NCBI GenBank assembly: GCA_032358255.1
Contig: JAULBX010013430.1
Location: forward strand, 1 to 64,000
Origin: Heterotrichella gracilis
Taxonomy: Eukaryota > Sar > Xanthophyceae > Tribonematales > Xanthonemataceae
DNA: 64,000 nt
Reading direction: 5' to 3'
Below are positions 33,710-44,806 of the stretch, one piece after another. The notes under the pieces are model-generated. The model had not been told where the DNA came from. It worked only from the letters and a program-made list of their open reading frames with translations, and ran no database searches. The number at the start of each line of letters is the position of its first letter. Position 1 is the first letter of the stretch. The translations under genes and the position numbers were made by a program.

Positions 33710-35532
33710 TCACCCCTTGGGCCCCCCCTTCTGCATGAGCACCGTCCAGTGCAGGCAGTGGAGGCGCGCGTTGGCCAGCACGCCAGGGTGGCAGCTGGCA
33801 ATGGAGTAGCCGTGCGCCTCACGGGCCGCCACCTCGCGGTTCAGAGTCTGAAGGGAAGGGTTGTAGGGATTAAGGGTTTAGTGGAGGGATCGGTAGAAAA
33901 GCAAACGATGTTGGCGCGCACATACACCCGCACACACGCACACACCCAGACCCACCCACCATCGCCACACACAACACGCACCGCCAGTGCCGCCGCCGAG
34001 CACCACGCCACCCCCACACCCACCACCCCTCCACGCACAACCACGCACACACCACGCACGCATGCACCCACCACCTCATCCGCCACCGCCGTACACACAC
34101 CACGCACCGCCAGCGCCGTGCCCCCCCAACCCCCCCCCTCTCTCGCCGTCAAAATAACCTCCCTCACCATACACACCTGTCACCCCATCCCACCACCACC
34201 ACCACCACCACGCACGCACCCACCCAGACCCGCACACCACAACCACCACCCCACCACGTACCCTCAGCGCCGACGACGACCGTCGCTCCACCGCCCCCAC
34301 CCTTTCTCCCTTTCAAAGTACCCCATTCACCATCCACACACCCCAACACCCCACCACGCACCGCCAGCGCCGCCGCCGACCGCCGCTCCACCGCCCCTTC
34401 CTCCTTAGTGTCAAAGTATCCGGTCTCAACATACACAGATTCCAAGGCGCTCCCCCTGGCGGCTGCAGCCAGCGCGCCCCCCACCCGCTCCACCAGGCCG
34501 GGCAGCCCATAAAAGTGCGCCTCCCGGAGCAGGGAGCGCAGGGCGGAGGTGTCGGAGGGCAGAGGGGGGGAGGGGGCTTCGCTGTATCGGGTGGCGCGCA
34601 GGTACTCCAGCACGTACTCAAACACCTGCCGAGGGGAAGGAGTGGGAGGGTGGGGGGTCAGGCATGGGGGGCCTGTCAGTACTCCCCAACAATGGTGCAA
34701 TGAAGACCTGTGTGGCGCAAAGCGAGGATGGTAGTCTGGCTTAACGCTGCCTTCAGTATTTTGTAACCTGCTGGACTGCTGGAACGCTCCAACGCCACGC
34801 CAAACCCTAAACCCTAAACCCTCCATAACAATCCACCGCACCTTGCCGCTCCTGTCGATGAAGTACTCGCCCCCCATGCCCCGCGGGTGGCCCTGCGCAG
34901 TCGCCAGCTTCCACAGGTAGGACCCCTCCACCCCCGCCATGGTTGCGGCTGTGGTCACAAAGCGCATACCTCCTATGTTGAGCGTCACTAGCTTCTTCTC
35001 AAGCTGGCGGCTGGAGGTGGAGGCCAGGGGGGGTGGCAGGGCGGGGGCCGGGTCGGCGGCGGGGGCGACGGCGGCGGGGGCCTGCGGGGTGGGGAGTGGG
35101 GTTGTGCGGTTGTGTGGCTTTTTTCCCGCCTAGCTACCCATGGGCTATGGGCATGCGACCACACCGCCCATAGCCACGGCACTGGCATAGAAAAAATAAG
35201 AAGGTACTCTGCATTTATTCAAAAACAATGTTGAGGTTTCTAGAATGTATCAAGCAAAAAAAGACAAAGAACATATATGAATGTACAGAACCAACCAGGG
35301 GCGTGCACTAGCGCCCATGGTACAGGCAACATCTACAGCGCCATGCCTGGTCCAGGATACAACTACCCGACAACAGCAGCATGCGTATCACAGAAAGGGC
35401 GCAGTTGTTGCAGCATGGAAGTTGCAGGGTGACACACGCACCTCTGGCAGCTGCGGCCCCCCGATTGGCGCCACGGGGGCAAGCGCGGGGCGGGCCATGG
35501 CCTGCAGCATGTGCGCCGCAGCCTGGCCCTGT

Positions 35533-35579
<47 letters not shown>

Positions 35580-37561
35580 TTGTTGCTGCTGTTGGGCGGC
35601 CATTGAGTCCTGGGTGGAAGACATGAGCTCCAGGAAGCTGGGGCCGGGGGTGAGGGAGGGGAGCGGACCCAGGGAGGTGCCTGAAAATAAGATCATATTT
35701 GTAATTTTGAGGCGGGAAATAAATAGCTGTTTTTGCGTAGATCAATGTTGCCCAGGTCAATACAGCCTGATCATTTCATTTGTTTTGCCAGTACTTCCTG
35801 CTTGTGTAATTTGGATGAATACAGAGTATGGGTGGATGGCATGGGCTCCAGGAAGCTGGGGCCGGGGGTGAGGGAGGGGAGCGGATCCAGGGAGGTGCCT
35901 GAGGAGGGGGGGGAGGGGATGCTGTGTTTGGTTGAAGTACGTACTGAGGCTGCTCAGTAAAATCCCTTTGGGAAATTCAATGGCATCTACTGCACAACCT
36001 ACGTGAAAGAAACTGCGCCATGCACCCCGTGTACCTTACAGGCCGCACCACCGTAGGAGAGCAAGGGATGCAGCAGGCCGCGAGTACCCTACTGGACTGA
36101 GCGCTCCAGGTTCAAAAAAGCCACAGGGGGAGCGGAATACGGTGTGGTTTTGTGCGCGGAGCACGGTGGGCGTGGCCAAAGGTGGGTACAAGTGGGATCC
36201 TATGTCGACATTATTCCTCCCCAACTTGGTAGGGTTTTGTGGTAGGGTGTTTTGGGAGCCGATGGCCACGTGTGCACATGGAATGGAGTGTGTTCGGCAG
36301 TGACTAGGTGAGGGGTGACTGTACCTGACATCACGTCAGCTGGTAAGCTTAGATACTGTAGGGTCTTTGTAGGGTATATTCTTGAAGGGTATATTCTAGG
36401 GTTTGCCTTTAGGGTTAAAAGGCCGCAGCGTTGGTTTTGGCAGTGCACTGGTGCTGTGCTGACTGTACCTGACATCACGTCCCCGTCGTGGCGCGCAAGG
36501 CTGTCTGCTGCCACTGTAAACTCCCTGAAGAGTGGGTGCACATACTGCATCATGTCTGGCACTGCCATCCCTGCCACAGGTACACAGGGGCTGAATTCTG
36601 GTGCAAAGCGGCATGGATGGCAACCAACGTGGTGTGGGAGTCGTATGGGAGGTGGACATGAGTCTTCATGGCAGGCTGAGGTTGTATACTATGGTTGGTT
36701 GTGTTGTTTACCTGGTAGGTAGCCTGTAGCAGCTCCAGAGCCTTTCTTGCTGGGTGGCAAGGTCAGTGGCATCCCTGCGGCACCAGATGGAGGGAATGGT
36801 GAGCAAAAGCAACGCAAAGGGCCGGGTTTCAAGGCTGGGAGGAGCATCCACAAAGCCAGGCGACAGTAAGCTTGGACACTCGCCACTAGGGTAACGCCAT
36901 GGTCCGACTCAGCTCCCCATTGAGTTGCAACGGGTGAGCTGAGTCGAGCGAGTCTCAAGTTTGAAAAACCTGCGCAGCTCGCTAGGCAAAAACTAGGCCC
37001 TTCTCTGGACACTACTAAGCTCCAACACCCGTGAACAAAGCTACCTTCTCGCTTCGTCCTGCCCTCCCACCACGTCTCGCAGTAGGCAGCCAACTCCTTC
37101 AAGTCCGCCACAAAGCTGTCCACGCTGCTCTCTTCCTTGATGTAGTCCTTGAGGGCCTCGAGCACCACCCGCACGCAGTGCCACTCGTGGTCGCTCTCGG
37201 GCAGCCTGGCGTTTTGTAACGCCTTCAGCTGGACACCGTTCACCCGTGGCCTCCATGCCTCCAGGTTGGGAGTGAACATCCCCTTCACCAGCCTCCAGAA
37301 CCGCTCCGCACCCACCAGGGCGTCTGCCTTGAGGTGCTTCTCGAGCACGGGGTAGATGTTGGCCCGCTCCCCTTGCAGCGTGATGACGGGGGCCCGGATG
37401 GCGCCCGTGTCGCGGATGATTATGGCCCCCGCAAACTGCTTCTGGATGTCATCCTTGAGGGGTTTCTCGGGCGATGCCATGGCTAGGTGGTACACAGATA
37501 GACCCTGTAGAACGGTGGGTGGGCCTTCCCGCACACACTCTGCCGATATCACAAGCTGCAT
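33710..37561 (-). CDS. BTB/POZ (KCTD-type T1) protein with polyglutamine tract and unknown N-terminal domain (about 520 aa)
   Basis: Seven exons in transcript order: 37561-37045, 36774-36712, 36570-36469, 35680-35442, 35081-34842, 34625-34362 and 33847-33710. Phases agree at every join. Exon 1 codes a 172-residue domain I do not recognise (MASPEKPLKDDIQKQF; DHEWHCVRVVLEALKDYIKEE). Exon 3 adds a helix (YVHPLFREFTVAADSL). Exon 4 contains 22 consecutive Gln. Exons 5-6 are a T1/BTB domain: VTLNIGGMRFVTT, GGEYFIDRSGK, VFEYVLEYLRATRY. This family forms oligomers and often acts as a cullin-3 adaptor. Exon 7 (AREAHGYSIASCHPGV) ends at TGA. Exon 1 is preceded by a possible acceptor (CTACAG just before its ATG), so more 5' exons may exist. 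It could also be two genes, with the BTB gene starting in exon 3; consistent phases favour one. Confidence 0.72.
34076..34361 (-). repeat. Decayed echoes downstream of BTB exon 6
   Basis: The end of exon 6 (coding GYFDTKEEG...LA plus donor GTGCGTGG) is echoed in degraded form near 34262-34320 and again near 34100-34190, each ending in a GT.CGTGG donor-like site. The intron is extremely rich in GTG/CAC. Confidence 0.65.
34800..34823. repeat. Interstitial telomere-type repeat
   Basis: About three CCCTAAA units just downstream of BTB exon 5. Confidence 0.85.
35528..35600 (-). repeat. CAG/CAA repeat coding polyglutamine
   Basis: Twenty-two consecutive Gln codons (mixed CAG and CAA) in exon 4 of the BTB gene, read on the minus strand. 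CAA interruptions would limit slippage. Confidence 0.9.
35840..35905 (-). repeat. Echo of the polyQ exon 5' edge (possible alternative exon)
   Basis: On the minus strand an acceptor (CCTCAG) is followed by a near-perfect copy of the first 55 nt of exon 4 (coding GTSL.PLPSLTPGPSFLE). The frame then runs to a stop without reaching a Gln tract or BTB domain. The original is at 35680-35626. Confidence 0.85.
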
Positions 37562-39200
37562 TGCCTGTAGGCCAAGCTTTAGGCTAAAGTTTCAGGGTGC
37601 AGCACATGTGCACAAAGGACCAGTACTGGGTTTCAGTGCTAGGGTTTTGCACCCAGCCCCTATAGCCCGGGGCCCTGCTGAAACCCTACAGGATAGTGTG
37701 TACAGCAACACCAGCGCCCTTACGCGTCCTTCAAAGAGTTCTGCTCTCAACATAGACCAAAACCTGGCCTTGTGTGGAACATTTTGAATGAAGGTGCCAC
37801 ACGGCGTGAGTTCCACACCAGTTCAAAACCCACCATGGATGCATGATGCCCACAGCTGCCGTTGTTGCGCATGGGGGTCCGTGACTGCCGTTGTTTCTGG
37901 TGAGAAGATGGCACACTTCCTTCAGTTGCCTTCAACTTGAGAGAAGCGCCAGGATTGGAAGGCCATACCCCATATCCCCTGCCGTGGCAGCCTGCCTGTA
38001 TTGCCTACACATGTGGTCACAAGGCATGCCTTGCCACACGGTTCCACAGTGACTGTGGAAGCCGATGCTGAGCTGAGCTGAGCTGATTAACTGGCTTGAT
38101 TTGAGACTGTCACAACTCCTCTATCCGGTGCTGGTGTATACAAGAGCTCCAACCTTACACAGGCAATGCGAGCACACACTCTTAGGCCATGTGCCTTTGA
38201 GCATCTGGTCCCTTGACACCAATAGTGCAGCGTTTCATTTCGCAGTCTTAACGCCAAAAGGCTTTGGGTTGTGCCCCGTTCACATGGGCTGACTTGCAAA
38301 CCAGTAGAGCCAGCCTGGCAGCACTACCCACAATTTTCAAGTGATAAACAGTAGTTTGTAAAACACCTACCACAAGCTTCATCAAATTCTCCTGCCCAAA
38401 AACAACGAAAAAACAGTGCGGCAGGAACGCTCGTCAACCGCTAACAAGCAATTGACGGTGGATAGGCAACGCAAAACAACATCCTGCATAAAGGTCTGCT
38501 ATCATGCAGACAGCAACCAAGTTGCCAGACCGCAATGCGACAGGGTCTGGTCCGTGCAGACAGCTGCTGCAGCAACACACACCATTTATCAACTGGGCCA
38601 CCCTTGCCACTAACTGGCGGCAAGAATGATGTTTGTTGCTGTAATCACGTGCCCCAGCAACTCAACTCGGCAAATCTATAGAAAACTGCCCCTCTCAAAG
38701 TGCCATCAAATGGTCATCCCCACTCGATTGCTGCCTCTACCGCCAGCCATACACATCTATCCAGCCTGGGGCTTGAGGGGCCCCAATACCTGAGGTTGGG
38801 AATGGGAATCTGTGGATAGTGCCGGGGATGCTACATCCCACTTGGCAACCAACTGAAATGGCAAAGTCCCCTACAGCCCCATGCTCCCAGCTGCCATAAT
38901 CACCGCATGATCGCAGTCTCAATTCTCTACCCCCTTGTCGAGGCGGAAACGCCCGCTCACACCCAGCACCTCCACACCCACGCTGCGCCCCCAAACTTAT
39001 AAGAGACCCGGTTCGTCACGTCTCCCATTACTGACTAGATGAGATGTAATCATATCCAATCAGTTCAGACAAATATACAGCCATACATGGCGATCTGCCA
39101 CAGGGACCAGCTCACCGCAATCCGTGAGCAAGTGCCTTTTACTCGTCAATCCATCATTGAATGAGATGTATTCAGCTCCGATTAGCCCCAATTGATGAGC
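37562..39200. other. Intergenic, upstream of the BTB gene and downstream of TROL
   Basis: Holds the 3' UTR of TROL and the promoter, or undetected 5' exons, of the BTB gene. It contains the short direct repeat GCTGAGCTGAGCTGA near 38072. Nothing else is supported. Confidence 0.45.
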
Positions 39201-42200
39201 TTACGCTGACACGTTAGTCCGCGCCTTCCACTGGTCGATCCACTGCCGCGCCTCTGCTTGCTGGCTGCTAATCTCAACAGGGGCGGGGGTGGCAGGGGTG
39301 GGGGCAGGGGTGGGGGCGGCTGCCGCGGGTGCCTGGGGTAAAGTGGGGAAGGGGTGCATTAGTGTCAGGTGTCATGGAAAGGACAGGTCCGGCGGGGTGG
39401 CAACGCATCGGGGCCCACTATAGCGGGGCTGGCTACGATTCTCACAGCGGGGTATCTGTGTCACTGTCCTGCCATCTGGGGATGTTGGTGGGCATCGCCA
39501 TTGTCCTGCCACTTAGGGTGCACGACTCCTCATCGCCGCCGGTGTGTGAACCCTAGACCCTAGACATGCAGGTGACGGCCATGCACAACATGTGTAATGC
39601 AGCAGGCAATTTGATTTGCAAGTGGGGCGCTGTACACTGCCCACTTGCCCGTTCCCTTTGTTTCCTTCTCCTACCCCTGTCATGAGCTATTTGCAGCCTG
39701 CAGTCAAGCACCGGCACATCCACCAGATCCTACCATTGCTAACCCTATACGGACCTCAGTGTCGGTAACGTGCTAAACCCTGCCCTAGCCTGTCGGCGAA
39801 GTCCTGACCCTGCTCTAGGCTATATGTGAAAAGCTACTTCCTACATGGGACTTGGTGTTGGTAAAGTGGTATCACCCGTGGATGTACCATGCCTCAGGAT
39901 TCGCCGCATGCACAGCGACATAGTGAATAGATCGTCACCTTGGCCTGGCTTGGATTATTTAAGGTTTAGGCTTAAGGGTTAAGGGCTTTAGGGTTTAGGG
40001 TTTAGGGTGAATGGCGTCGTCCCCTTGGCCTGGCCATCGTGAGGATCGGGGATTCGAAAACAGTAAACCGATTGGGAATTTATCAGCAGTTTGGCCAGCG
40101 CACGCCTGTCTATGGGCAACTAACGATTTGATGAAAACCCTAACCCGAAACCCAAAATAGGCTGTGTGATGCCAGGTGGCAGCTATGCGAGTGCGTGGTG
40201 AATGGAGAGGGGTGCAGCTCACCGCGTGGGGTGGTGGTGTGGTGGGGGGTCCCTCAGGCTGTGCCTGTAGTGGGCGCCTGGTCCGGCGCAGGGGCGGGGG
40301 TGGGGGGTGGCGGGGTGGTGGGGGCAGGGTCGGGGGGCGTGGCGAGGGCAGGGGGTGGGAGGGTGGCGGTGGCGGGAGGTGGGGGCGCCACGGCAGCCGG
40401 TTGCAATTCCTTTGCAGTCTATGCACGATGGTGGGACCAGCATGAGTAGCCAGGAACACACACACATGTGGTGGTGAACCCTAAACCCTAAACCCCAAAC
40501 CCATGCAGCCAGGCGAACCAGCGCACAAATCCTGGTATGCAGGCGTCTGCGCTGTGTGTGCAGGCGCCTGCATCCTACGCCCTACCTGCCCTCGCTGCCG
40601 TTACATGTGGAACCCTAAACCCCAAACCTGAACCTCCCTTAAAACCTAGGACGCCCAACCCTACTAACCTAGCCGCATTGCTGAATGCAGGCAACTACCT
40701 GTCTATCCACTAGGGGTGGATAAACTAGCCATGCTCACAGATGGCTACCTCACTACATACTCACCCACCTCGCCCACCTACTCCTTTTAAATGGATTTTT
40801 TTATGCATAACATTAAAAATAGACGCCCACCTTGCCATTCCCTGCCAGTGCCTCTGGGTCCTGCAGCAGCAGGTTGGTGGCGATCTTCTTCAAATCCTCC
40901 CCTGCATCATCGACATCGATCTTCTCCTTGATCAGAGTCCTGCAGGGGAGGGGGGGAGTTGTTCTGAAGGTTGTTGAGGGTAGGGGGTTGAGGGTTTAGG
41001 GTTGGGGAGGGGGGTCAGGGGGGTGGGAGCCACGCGTGCGTGAGCCCACCAGCCTTGACTGTCACTTTAAAGGGAAAAAAGGGGAAGAAAGGGTGGAGAC
41101 AAGGCCAGGAGGGGGGACCCCGGCAGACATGTGGTGATGGAATCAGATTCCTGGGGACATGCTGCATGCAATAGCGTGAAGGTCTAACAGCATCTGCTCC
41201 CTGTTTCAGGGCTTGGCCATTGTATATAGGTTCTTTATTTAGGGTTTAGGGTTTAGGGCCTTCCCGCACGCACGTGAGGCCCGACAGCGTTTGCTCCCTG
41301 TCCAGGCCTCGGGAGTGATAGGATCTTATTTTGGTCTAGGGTTTAGGTTTTTTTTCCCACGCACGCGAGGTCCGACAGCGTCTGCTCCCTGTCTAGGGTT
41401 TATGATTAGGGTTTTGGGTTTTCCCCGCACGCACGTGAGGTCCGACAGCGTCTGCTCCCTGTCCTTTGCAAACAGCAGCCTCTTGGCCAGGAACTGACCC
41501 GCAGCCACCACCCCAAGCACCTCCAGCACAGCCTCAATCTCGTTGAACAGCAGCACTGCGGCGCCAGCGGTGGCGGCGGCTGCCAGGCCGGCCTTGGCAA
41601 GGGTGGGGGTGGCCTGCAGGGTGGGGGTTGGTGGGTTGGTGGGGTGGGGGTGTATGCATTCAACGGCGTGCGTGGGGTATGCAAAAGAGGTGTGGCAATA
41701 AACTAGGAGTCAATCTTGTTGGATGGGAGACAAGAGGCGCCGGCGGTGGCGGCGGCTGCCAGGCCAGCCTTGGCCAGGGTGGGGTGGCGGGGTGGGGGTG
41801 GGTGGCGGGGTGGGTTGTATGCATGCCACGGGCAAGGTTTAAATCCTACTTTTTCATAGCTCTTTCACTGCAGGGTGGGGGTGGGTGGGTGGGTGAGGTG
41901 GAAAATGTGCATGGGATTGCGCAGGGCTAATGGTTTCTATTCGGGCCGGATGTTTTGAGATGGCCAGGCCTTGCATTGTATGTATTTTAGGGTTAAGGGT
42001 TGTGGAGCCTCGTACCTTGAAGTCGTCTGCCAGCGTGTCCAGGCTATTGCCCAGTTCGCTGAAGAGTAAATTAGGGTTTGGGGGTCGGAAATTAGGGTTT
42101 AGGGTGCAGGAGCCCACCTATAAGTCATCCGCCAGCATGTCCAGGCTCTTGCCCAGGTTGCCAAAGTCCTGCTTTAGGGTTTGGACAAGGGGTATATAGG

Positions 42201-44378
42201 AAGAGACTCTCTTTCTATATACCCTTTGGTATAGAGTGCAAGTTTTAGGGTTAAGGCTCTTCATAATAGGGTTTTGAAGCCTACCTTGAAGTCGTCTGCC
42301 AGCGTGTCCAGGCTCTTTCCCAGGTTGCTGAAGTCCGGCAGTGCAAAGCTGGGGAGCTTGGTGGGCTCCTTCCAGGGGAGGTCGCTCACCTGCAGCACAC
42401 AAGGGGAGCAAGTGGGTGGGGGGGTGGGTGGGTGAGGGAGGGGGGGGGGAGAGGGTGATGTGGTGCAGCATGCCGGCCTGGAAGCTTGGGTGGAAGCCCA
42501 TAGGTATGTGGCGTTGGGGGTGTCATTGGTGGTGCACGTGTGTTACCCTAAACCCTTATCCTTTGGTTGGTACCTTCTGCCGCTGTATCTTGAAGCGCAC
42601 CTGCTCAGCCCAATACCCAAAACCCTTATGTGGGGTTTCATACCATTAACACTACACCCGTATGTGGGGTCCCGCACCTTCCATCCCCCCGGCCCCTCTG
42701 CTCCCCCTGTCACGTAGTACACCTTCTCGAGCTCGGCAACCTCGAGGATGTCCTTGGCGGCGCGGGGCGCGTCTGAGCCAAAGCTGCAAGGGCAGATGCG
42801 GGGCTGCGTGTGAGTGTGACAGGCCTATTTTGCTGCCAGACCACAGGTGCATCGCATATCAGGTCGTGAGGCCAGCTGTCAGAGACGGGGTATTGGGAAT
42901 GGCCCCTCAGAATCGGGCACGGTCGGGCCTCGAGTTGAGCCATATAATCGTTGCAACCTACCACTACTTGGCAAAAACACTTCACTGAGCTTTGTTGCAG
43001 CGTTATTTCAAAGTATCGGGCCACCCGGTCGGGTCGGACTCTGAGGGGCCAATCCCACTACCCCGTCTCTGGCACTTGGTGCCACATGGTGCTGCCACCC
43101 ATAACGGGAGAAGCGGGCAGGGGCATAGGGTTCAGGTGGGTGAACCTCGTAGGGTTCAGGTGGCTGAACCACACTAGTGCTGCAGCGCACTACCATTGAA
43201 GGGGGTGGAACCGTGAGCTGCGGTGGCCGTTGCAAAGTCACGCACAAGGCGAGCTTTGGGCAAGGGGCTGGCTGTGGCACAGCTGTACATAGGGCAGCTG
43301 TACATAGGGCAGCTGTACATAGAGGGCTGAAGTGGTGCAGTGTGTGAGCACTACCTGTCAATCAGCAGTTGTGGCCACCACAGTTGTGGCCACCACAACT
43401 GGCTAGAGAACTGGCCAAGTGGTGCAGTGTATGTGGGCTACCTGTCAATCAGCAGCACGATGGTCTCCTCCTTGATGCCTGGCAGCTTGGCAAACTTCTC
43501 TGCAAAGCCCTCCACGACCTCGATCTCCTCGCCCACCACCTACAAATGTCACACAGTGTGCCTATCAGTACACAGGATCGCAGTTGATTGCTGTCTAGGG
43601 CACAACCTCTTCCCCAATCAACCAAAAACCCGTTACCCAGTTGTCTTTTCAAACACAGCGTTGTGAAAGGGGTGTACGGCAGGGCAGAAAGCAGCTTCGG
43701 GCTCGCTGAGAGCCGATGCACGGCGCCCATCCGTTACTAATATCAGTCACACGGAATGTGTGGAAGGGAGGATGCACCCGGTTGCTTCACGGCAGCATCC
43801 GCCACGCATCTGGCGCCCCCTACCTGTGTGTAGGGAAGGCTGAGCAGCTTCTTTTTCGTGCTCCTGATGTCAGGAGTGCCAACCTCCTTGACGGTGGCCT
43901 TGCTGCGGATGTCGACCAGCACCACCCGTGGGTCTTCGGCCAGGGCTTCGATGGCTTGGGCAGCGGTGGTGGCCGCGATCTTGGACGGCCCACCGCCACC
44001 GGACAGCAGGGAGATGCCCAGAGGGATGAGGGCCACCGCTGCTGCGCCTGCTATGACGAGCGGGTCGACCGATGAGAGGTCTGGGAGCTGCAGGCTGGAG
44101 AGGTCTGGGAGGTCGATGCTGGGAGAGGCGACGGTAGGGACTTCCACGGGGGAGGGCTCGAGGGGCACGTAGGCGAGGACGGCCATGGGGAAAGCTGCAA
44201 CGGCGGCCATGGCAGCGCCCAGGGCTGTGGGGAGGCTGTGTGGGGCTGGCTTGTGCTGCTGCTGCGCTGCCCGGACGGTGATCCGTGCGCGGTGGGTCCT
44301 GGCGCCCCTGGTGCCACCCACCACGGGGCTTGTTTTGAAGGCTGAGCTAAGCATCGTGCTGCTGGTGGAGGCTGCCAT
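39201..44378 (-). CDS. TROL: Thylakoid rhodanese-like protein (about 471 aa)
   Basis: Exons in transcript order: 44378-43824, 43539-43442, 42783-42678, 42389-42285, 41613-41435, 40939-40831, about 40409-40278 and 39332-39201. The order of features matches plant TROL, which anchors ferredoxin-NADP reductase to thylakoids. These are a transit peptide, a hydrophobic stop (AAVAAFPMAVLAYV), TM1 (PLVIAGAAAVALIPLGISLL) and a rhodanese-like domain (VVLVDIRSKATVKEVG, KKKLLSLPY, EGPGGWK). Next are LPWKEPTKLPSF, TM2 with LLFNEIEAVLEVLGVVAAGQ and the family block AKRLLFAKDREQTL, then an Ala/Pro tail. The catalytic Cys loop reads VLLID.FGSD, so the rhodanese is inactive, as in TROL. Exon 7 is uncertain: its Ala/Pro frame stops at 40254-40256 unless a non-GT donor near 40278 is used. 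The last exon ends EARQWIDQWKART...SA. I do not see the plant FNR-binding Pro/Glu repeat. Confidence 0.88.
39986..40009. repeat. Interstitial telomere-type repeat
   Basis: Three TTTAGGG units in the last intron of TROL. A second array of CCCTAAA is at 40478-40496 in the previous intron. Confidence 0.85.
41238..41400. repeat. Echoes of TROL exon 5 (3' edge) with telomere units
   Basis: The exon end coding EQTLSDLT and its donor (original 41460-41425) recur at about 41265-41310 and 41350-41398, each preceded by TTTAGGG-type sequence (41238-41258). A fainter remnant is near 41187. A 5'-edge echo of the same exon lies at 41722-41795. Confidence 0.85.
42005..42178 (-). repeat. Two echoes of TROL exon 4 (3' edge)
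   Basis: Copies at 42112-42175 and 42010-42066 repeat codons for NLGKSLD.LADD (original 42285-42335) and the donor. The nearer copy ends in a stop codon (ACTTATAG). The farther copy is bounded by AG and GT (42058-42016) but would shift the frame. Confidence 0.85.
43328..43375 (-). repeat. Echo of TROL exon 2 (3' edge)
   Basis: Repeats codons LLID, the donor GTAG and about 25 nt of following intron. The original is at 43460-43408. Confidence 0.85.
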
Positions 44379-44806
44379 TGGGTACAAAGCCCAGCTGGTT
44401 GCGCAAGGTGGGCTGCACTGTTCTAGAGGGAACCAGATCAAAACGAGCTCGTTGCTGATGCTCGCTCTATACGCTTGGTGGAAGGCAATGCAGCTGACAC
44501 AGCAAGCCTTTAGAAAAGTGGCTACCCACGGACGCTTATTCAGCAAGCAATCGACAGCCGTTTGCTTGGGTGCACCCCGAAAACTGTTGCTGAAGGCATG
44601 CATGTATCTCGCTTTTTTGTGGATAAGAACCACAACCCCCCTCACGTCCCGGGGATTCACCAAAAAAGCTGAAGCCCGAGTTTAGCAAACTTGCGCCTAT
44701 AAACGGGCATGGATCCACGCCACAACACATCCTATCCCACACAGCTCAATCCTCTAAAGCCACAGACGCATCCAGAGCTTACATTTATACTGAAGCACCC
44801 ACAGGC
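44379..44806. other. Divergent promoter region between TROL and the SDR gene
   Basis: 428 bp between two plastid-protein genes transcribed away from each other. No exon is supported. Confidence 0.5.

Noticed and set aside
36712-36774. Alternative reading of BTB-gene exon 2 as ARKALELLQATYQ using an inner acceptor
   Set aside because: It reads well as protein, but it ends in phase 0 while the next exon needs phase 1; the outer acceptor keeps all phases consistent.
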